Shown: piece after piece, positions 6,045 through 8,737 of the stretch
How the letters are laid out: each line of letters opens with the position of its first letter
Numbering within the stretch: the stretch's first letter is position 1
DNA from: an uncultured Bacteroidota bacterium
GTDB lineage: Bacteria > Bacteroidota > Bacteroidia > Flavobacteriales > Flavobacteriaceae
Assembly: GCA_903837025.1 (NCBI GenBank)
Contig: CAILTC010000140.1
Span: forward strand, 1-8,737
Reading direction: 5' to 3'
DNA: 8,737 nt
The notes under the pieces: generated by a model
Databases searched by the model: none
Seen by the model: the letters and a program-made list of their open reading frames with translations, nothing else
What the model was told of the DNA's origin: nothing
Position numbers and translations under genes: made by a program

Positions 6045-7141
6045 TAGACTGGTTTTGAAAAAATATTTGTGATGAAAATATTTAATTGGGTGAAGATAAG
6101 CACAATTTCTATAATCGGAAACCAATACATTACATCTTTTTCTTTTAATTTTCCGGCGGCGAAACCTAATGTTATCCAAGTGAATAAATAACGAAATCCA
6201 ACTAGGCTCAAAACGATGATCCATTGGTATTGATAAGCTAATAATACGCTAGCTCCAATAAAAAATAGTAATTGGGAAATATAAAAAAGAGCCAATTGAA
6301 ATTTATCGAAGGATTTGTAATAATTTGCCGTAGAAACATGTCGGCGTTTTTGAGTGAACCACCCTTTGATTGTTGTTTTTGGTTGCGAATACGTGAAACT
6401 TTCAGGCGAGTAGCAAATTGCTGTGTTTTTGCTTGTTGCTACTTGGTTTATGAATAAATCGTCATCGCCAGAGCGAATTTTCATGTGGTTTATAAACCCT
6501 TTTACATTATAGAACTCTTCTTTTTTGTAGGCTAAATTTCGACCAATTCCCATATAAGGATAACCAATTTTTGCCCATGAAAAATATTGAACTGCAGTAA
6601 GTAAGGTTTCAAAACGGATGATTTTGTTCAGGAAGGAATTTGCTACTTTTTCATAAGCTCCGTATCCTAAAACAACGGTTTTGTGCATCGTAAATTGGGA
6701 GCTCATTGTGGTAATCCAATCTTTTGAGGCGGGATAACAATCGGCATCAGTAAACAATAAATAGTCTTTTTTAGAGGCTTTTATTCCTAGTGTTAGTGCA
6801 TATTTTTTGTTTCCCCAAAAGGCTTCGTTATTTTCTACTTTTACCAATCTGACATTGGAATATTGTTTTTCAAATTCTTCGAAAATTTCTAATGTATCGT
6901 CACTTGAAGCGTCGTCAATAAGTATGATTTCGTAATCGGGATAATCTTGTTCAGCAAGAATTGGAATGAAACGAATTACATTTTCGGCTTCGTTTTTGGC
7001 GCAAACGATCACTGATATTGGAATTCTTTTTGGAGTAGATTTTTGCACTTTGGCGAAAGCAAACTTCCCAAAAATAAATAAATAATAAACGAGTTGAATG
7101 ACAACTATAAAATTAAACGCGTAAAAAGTAAAGATTAACAT
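6035..7141 (-). CDS. Membrane glycosyltransferase, family 2 (GT-A fold)
   Basis: A 368-residue protein that should transfer a sugar from a nucleotide-sugar to an envelope acceptor, with its catalytic domain in the cytoplasm. It has an N-terminal transmembrane helix (about 4-26), then ISVIVCAKNE (42-51), IDDASSDDT (75-83), the DxD-type FTDADCYP (130-137), SGDDDLF (224-230) and a QxxRW-like QKRRH (264-268). C-terminal transmembrane segments lie at about 283-302, 306-327 and 341-361. The frame continues upstream to TTG 7186, but the -7 promoter element at 7171-7178 lies inside that extension. ATG 7141, just before the first membrane helix, is therefore the better start. The sugar and acceptor cannot be predicted. 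It overlaps the sigma factor gene by 10 bases. Its QKRRH motif is looser than in processive cellulose or chitin synthases. Confidence 0.9.
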   Translation of the reverse strand: MLIFTFYAFNFIVVIQLVYYLFIFGKFAFAKVQKSTPKRIPISVIVCAKNEAENVIRFIPILAEQDYPDYEIILIDDASSDDTLEIFEEFEKQYSNVRLVKVENNEAFWGNKKYALTLGIKASKKDYLLFTDADCYPASKDWITTMSSQFTMHKTVVLGYGAYEKVANSFLNKIIRFETLLTAVQYFSWAKIGYPYMGIGRNLAYKKEEFYNVKGFINHMKIRSGDDDLFINQVATSKNTAICYSPESFTYSQPKTTIKGWFTQKRRHVSTANYYKSFDKFQLALFYISQLLFFIGASVLLAYQYQWIIVLSLVGFRYLFTWITLGFAAGKLKEKDVMYWFPIIEIVLIFTQLNIFITNIFSKPVYWK

Positions 7142-7170
7142 ATAGGCTTGGCTTCTATTTAGAATGTGCG

Positions 7171-7178
7171 CAAAGGTA
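7171..7178 (-). promoter_or_regulatory. -7 promoter element of the glycosyltransferase-sigma unit
   Basis: On the - strand this reads TACCTTTG, an exact TAnnTTTG match, within ATTACCTTTGCGC, which differs by one base from the lipA element. It lies 29 bases before ATG 7141. The upstream side is immediately occupied by a 7-base tandem repeat. There is no TTG at the usual 17-23 base spacing; the nearest usable TTG is only 12 bases away. Confidence 0.65.
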
Positions 7179-7198
7179 ATTATCAATTGTCAATTATC
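7178..7198. repeat. Three tandem 7-base units abutting a promoter
   Basis: The + strand reads AATTATC, AATTGTC, AATTATC at 7178-7184, 7185-7191 and 7192-7198, an exact 7-base period with one changed base in the middle unit. The repeat overlaps the edge of the -7 element of the glycosyltransferase gene and occupies the space where its upstream promoter half should be. Confidence 0.8.
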
Positions 7199-7214
7199 CA
7201 TAGTTAAACAAGAA

Positions 7215-7829
7215 TTACTTTTTGCATTTCGACATTTCATTTGCAATTGCAGTGGCTTGGTGGTTTTCTGTTTTTATTAACTGAGAAATGATGTTTTCAT
7301 GATTTTTAGAATCACGGTTTTGAGATAGTTTATTTACAGCTTGAATTTCATTTATCTCAATTTCAAAAGCAACAATTCCTTGGGTTTGCATCATTGTTTT
7401 TGGGGATAAATCTTCTACCCGAACTGGTTTTTCAGAGTTTTTCTCATACTTGTCAACTAGTTTTTTTAGGCTTTCGATTGCTGCTTCACCATCTATAATT
7501 TTGATGGTTCCATAGAGATGAACAGCGATATAATTCCATGTAGGTACATTTTCGTGGTCATACCAAGAAGATGAAATATAACTATTAGGTCCAGAAAAAA
7601 TGGCTAATATTTCGTCGTTTTCTAAGAAGCCTTTCCATTGCGGATTTTCCTTTGAAATATGCCCATACAAAACTTGTTTTCCGTTTTTATTGGTATCCAA
7701 TTCAAGCGGAATGTGTGTTGCCAATAACTTTCCATTGGATTGATTTATTAAAATTCCGAAGCTATTTTTTTGAATAAAATCTTTGATTTCTTCTGGGTTT
7801 TCGTTTTTAAAAATAGCTGGAATGTACAT
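7215..7829 (-). CDS. PaiB-family FMN-binding protein (putative negative transcriptional regulator)
   Basis: A 204-residue protein matching the PaiB family, which has a split-barrel flavin-binding fold. Family landmarks are the N-terminal MYIPAIF, ATHIPL (37-42), YGHISKENPQW (55-65), FSGPNSYISSSWY (78-90), VPTWNYIAVHLYG (95-107), GIVAFEIEI (151-159) and KLSQNR (167-172). Bacillus subtilis PaiB was described as a repressor of degradative enzymes and sporulation, but no DNA-binding domain is visible here, and an FMN-binding or reductase-like role is equally possible. ATG 7829 fits the invariant MYxPxxF start. It lies 44 bases after murB with no promoter match between them, so the two are probably cotranscribed. 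The spacer contains a 7-base tandem repeat. Confidence 0.9.
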   Translation of the reverse strand: MYIPAIFKNENPEEIKDFIQKNSFGILINQSNGKLLATHIPLELDTNKNGKQVLYGHISKENPQWKGFLENDEILAIFSGPNSYISSSWYDHENVPTWNYIAVHLYGTIKIIDGEAAIESLKKLVDKYEKNSEKPVRVEDLSPKTMMQTQGIVAFEIEINEIQAVNKLSQNRDSKNHENIISQLIKTENHQATAIANEMSKCKK

Positions 7830-7831
7830 GT

Positions 7832-7863
7832 GATTTTAGATTTTAGAGTTCAGATTTTAGATC
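7832..7863. repeat. Four and a half tandem 7-base units between murB and paiB
   Basis: The + strand reads GATTTTA, GATTTTA, GAGTTCA, GATTTTA and a partial GATC (7832-7838, 7839-7845, 7846-7852, 7853-7859, 7860-7863). Three units are identical and one has three differences but keeps the register. The repeat starts 3 bases upstream of the paiB ATG and covers most of the 44-base spacer. Confidence 0.85.
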
Positions 7864-7873
7864 AAAAGAAAGA

Positions 7874-8737
7874 CTAAATTATATTCACTTCAGCTTCAAT
7901 GTGAATGCCAAAAGTATTGTAAATGGTCTTTTGAATAGTTGCCGAAACATCTAAAATTTCCTGTCCCGTTGCATTACCATAATTAACTAAAACCAAAGCT
8001 TGGTTTTTATGAATTCCGGCATCGCCAAAACGTTTTCCTTTGAAACCAGCTTGTTCTATAAGCCAGCCTGCAGGAACTTTTACTTCGGTTTCAGAAATTT
8101 CGTAGTATTTCATTTGGGGAAATTTCTGGTGTATTTTCTCGAAATTAGTTTTTAAAAGGATTGGGTTTTTAAAAAAACTTCCGCTATTTCCTAGTTCTTT
8201 TGGATCTGGTAATTTGCTTTTTCGAATGGCAATTACAGCATTGCTCACCTCTTTTAAAGAAGGATTTATGATGTTGTTTTTTGCTAATTCGCTACTAATA
8301 TCACCATACGAAATATTGATTTTATGATTGTGTTTTGTCAATTTAAAAACCACCGAAGTAATAATATATTGGTCTTTTGCTTCATTTTTGAAAATGCTTT
8401 CTCGGTATCCAAAATGGCATTCGTCTTTGGTGAAAGTTTTTATTTCCTGATTTTCGATTTTCATCGCTTCGCAAGAATCGAATGTGTCTTTGATTTCGGT
8501 TCCGTAAGCACCAATATTCTGTACTGGTGTTGTGCCTAAATTTCCGGGGATCAATGACATATTTTCTAATCCTCCAAAGTTTTGGTCTATTGTCCAAAGC
8601 ACAAATTCATGCCAGTTTTCGCCAGCTTGACTTTCGACCCAGACAAAATCTTCGTTTTCTTGGATTATTTTTCTCCCTTTTAAATCAACATGAATGACTA
8701 GCGCATCGATATCTTTGGTCAAAAGCATATTGCTTCC
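7874..8737 (-). CDS. murB: UDP-N-acetylenolpyruvoylglucosamine reductase (5' end outside window)
   Basis: The cytoplasmic, FAD-containing MurB reduces UDP-GlcNAc-enolpyruvate to UDP-MurNAc with NADPH in peptidoglycan synthesis. The frame is open to the window edge and its first codons read GSNMLLTKD, the end of the GGGSN flavin-binding motif. The ATG at 8728 is therefore internal, and about 50 N-terminal residues lie beyond the window. Counting from that ATG, the sequence shows LIPGNLGTTPVQNIGAYG (59-76), FGYRESIFK (106-114; Arg109 matches the catalytic arginine), SKLPDP (171-176), GNSGSFFKNP (180-189; Ser184 is the catalytic serine that protonates the intermediate), VPAGWLIEQAGFKG (218-231) and EAEVNII, with Glu280 matching the catalytic glutamate. 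The pattern fits type I MurB, as in E. coli. It probably begins a transcript shared with paiB. Confidence 0.96.
   Translation of the reverse strand, partial: GSNMLLTKDIDALVIHVDLKGRKIIQENEDFVWVESQAGENWHEFVLWTIDQNFGGLENMSLIPGNLGTTPVQNIGAYGTEIKDTFDSCEAMKIENQEIKTFTKDECHFGYRESIFKNEAKDQYIITSVVFKLTKHNHKINISYGDISSELAKNNIINPSLKEVSNAVIAIRKSKLPDPKELGNSGSFFKNPILLKTNFEKIHQKFPQMKYYEISETEVKVPAGWLIEQAGFKGKRFGDAGIHKNQALVLVNYGNATGQEILDVSATIQKTIYNTFGIHIEAEVNII

Noticed and set aside
6045..6224. 60-residue N-terminal extension of the sigma factor
   Set aside because: It lies wholly within the glycosyltransferase gene in another frame, is rich in His and Arg, and resembles no part of a sigma factor.
7142..7186. 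TTG start at 7186 for the glycosyltransferase
   Set aside because: A -7 promoter element (7171-7178) lies inside this extension, and ATG 7141 directly precedes the first membrane helix.
7832..7863. CRISPR-like array
   Set aside because: The units are 7 bases long and contiguous without spacers, and no cas gene is nearby.
8726..8728. ATG at 8728 as the true start of murB
   Set aside because: The codons before it read Gly-Ser-Asn, the end of the GGGSN flavin motif, so the gene continues past the window.

Overview
The window looks like chromosomal DNA from a Flavobacterium-type member of the Bacteroidota. The DNA is AT-rich, start sites lack Shine-Dalgarno sequences, and several genes are preceded by a TAnnTTTG -7 element. 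The TonB-like protein has the N-terminal K-E-Y-G-A-Y-x-L-R pattern seen in this phylum. I placed it by recognising protein families and promoter style, not by any database search.

Layout: on the + strand are the 3' part of a large gene fusing a flavin monooxygenase to a DsbA-like thiol oxidoreductase (1-1559), a weak terminator-like hairpin, and a purine nucleoside phosphorylase gene (1673-2485). All remaining genes are on the - strand. Read in transcription order they are: murB (5' end outside the window), a PaiB-family flavin-binding protein, a membrane glycosyltransferase of family 2 overlapping an ECF-type sigma factor, a TonB-like protein followed by a strong terminator, and then lipA followed by gap. 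The phosphorylase and gap genes converge and overlap by 7 bases at their stop codons.

Likely transcription units on the - strand are murB-paiB (44-base gap), glycosyltransferase-sigma (10-base overlap) perhaps continuing into tonB, and lipA-gap (73-base gap carrying a large repeat hairpin). Near-identical -7 elements precede lipA and the glycosyltransferase. Most genes are housekeeping: cell wall precursor synthesis (murB), lipoate synthesis (lipA), glycolysis or gluconeogenesis (gap) and purine salvage (phosphorylase). The sigma factor, TonB-like protein and glycosyltransferase suggest envelope-related functions, but their targets cannot be read from the sequence.

I found no clear new defence or mobile system. 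The points most worth a second look are the monooxygenase-DsbA fusion, the three-copy 16-base repeat and hairpin between lipA and gap, two intergenic 7-base tandem repeats (one abutting a promoter), and two genes that appear to start at TTG. Four reading frames need their simple ORF starts corrected: the first gene and murB run off the window, the sigma factor starts at 6044, and the glycosyltransferase most likely starts at 7141.
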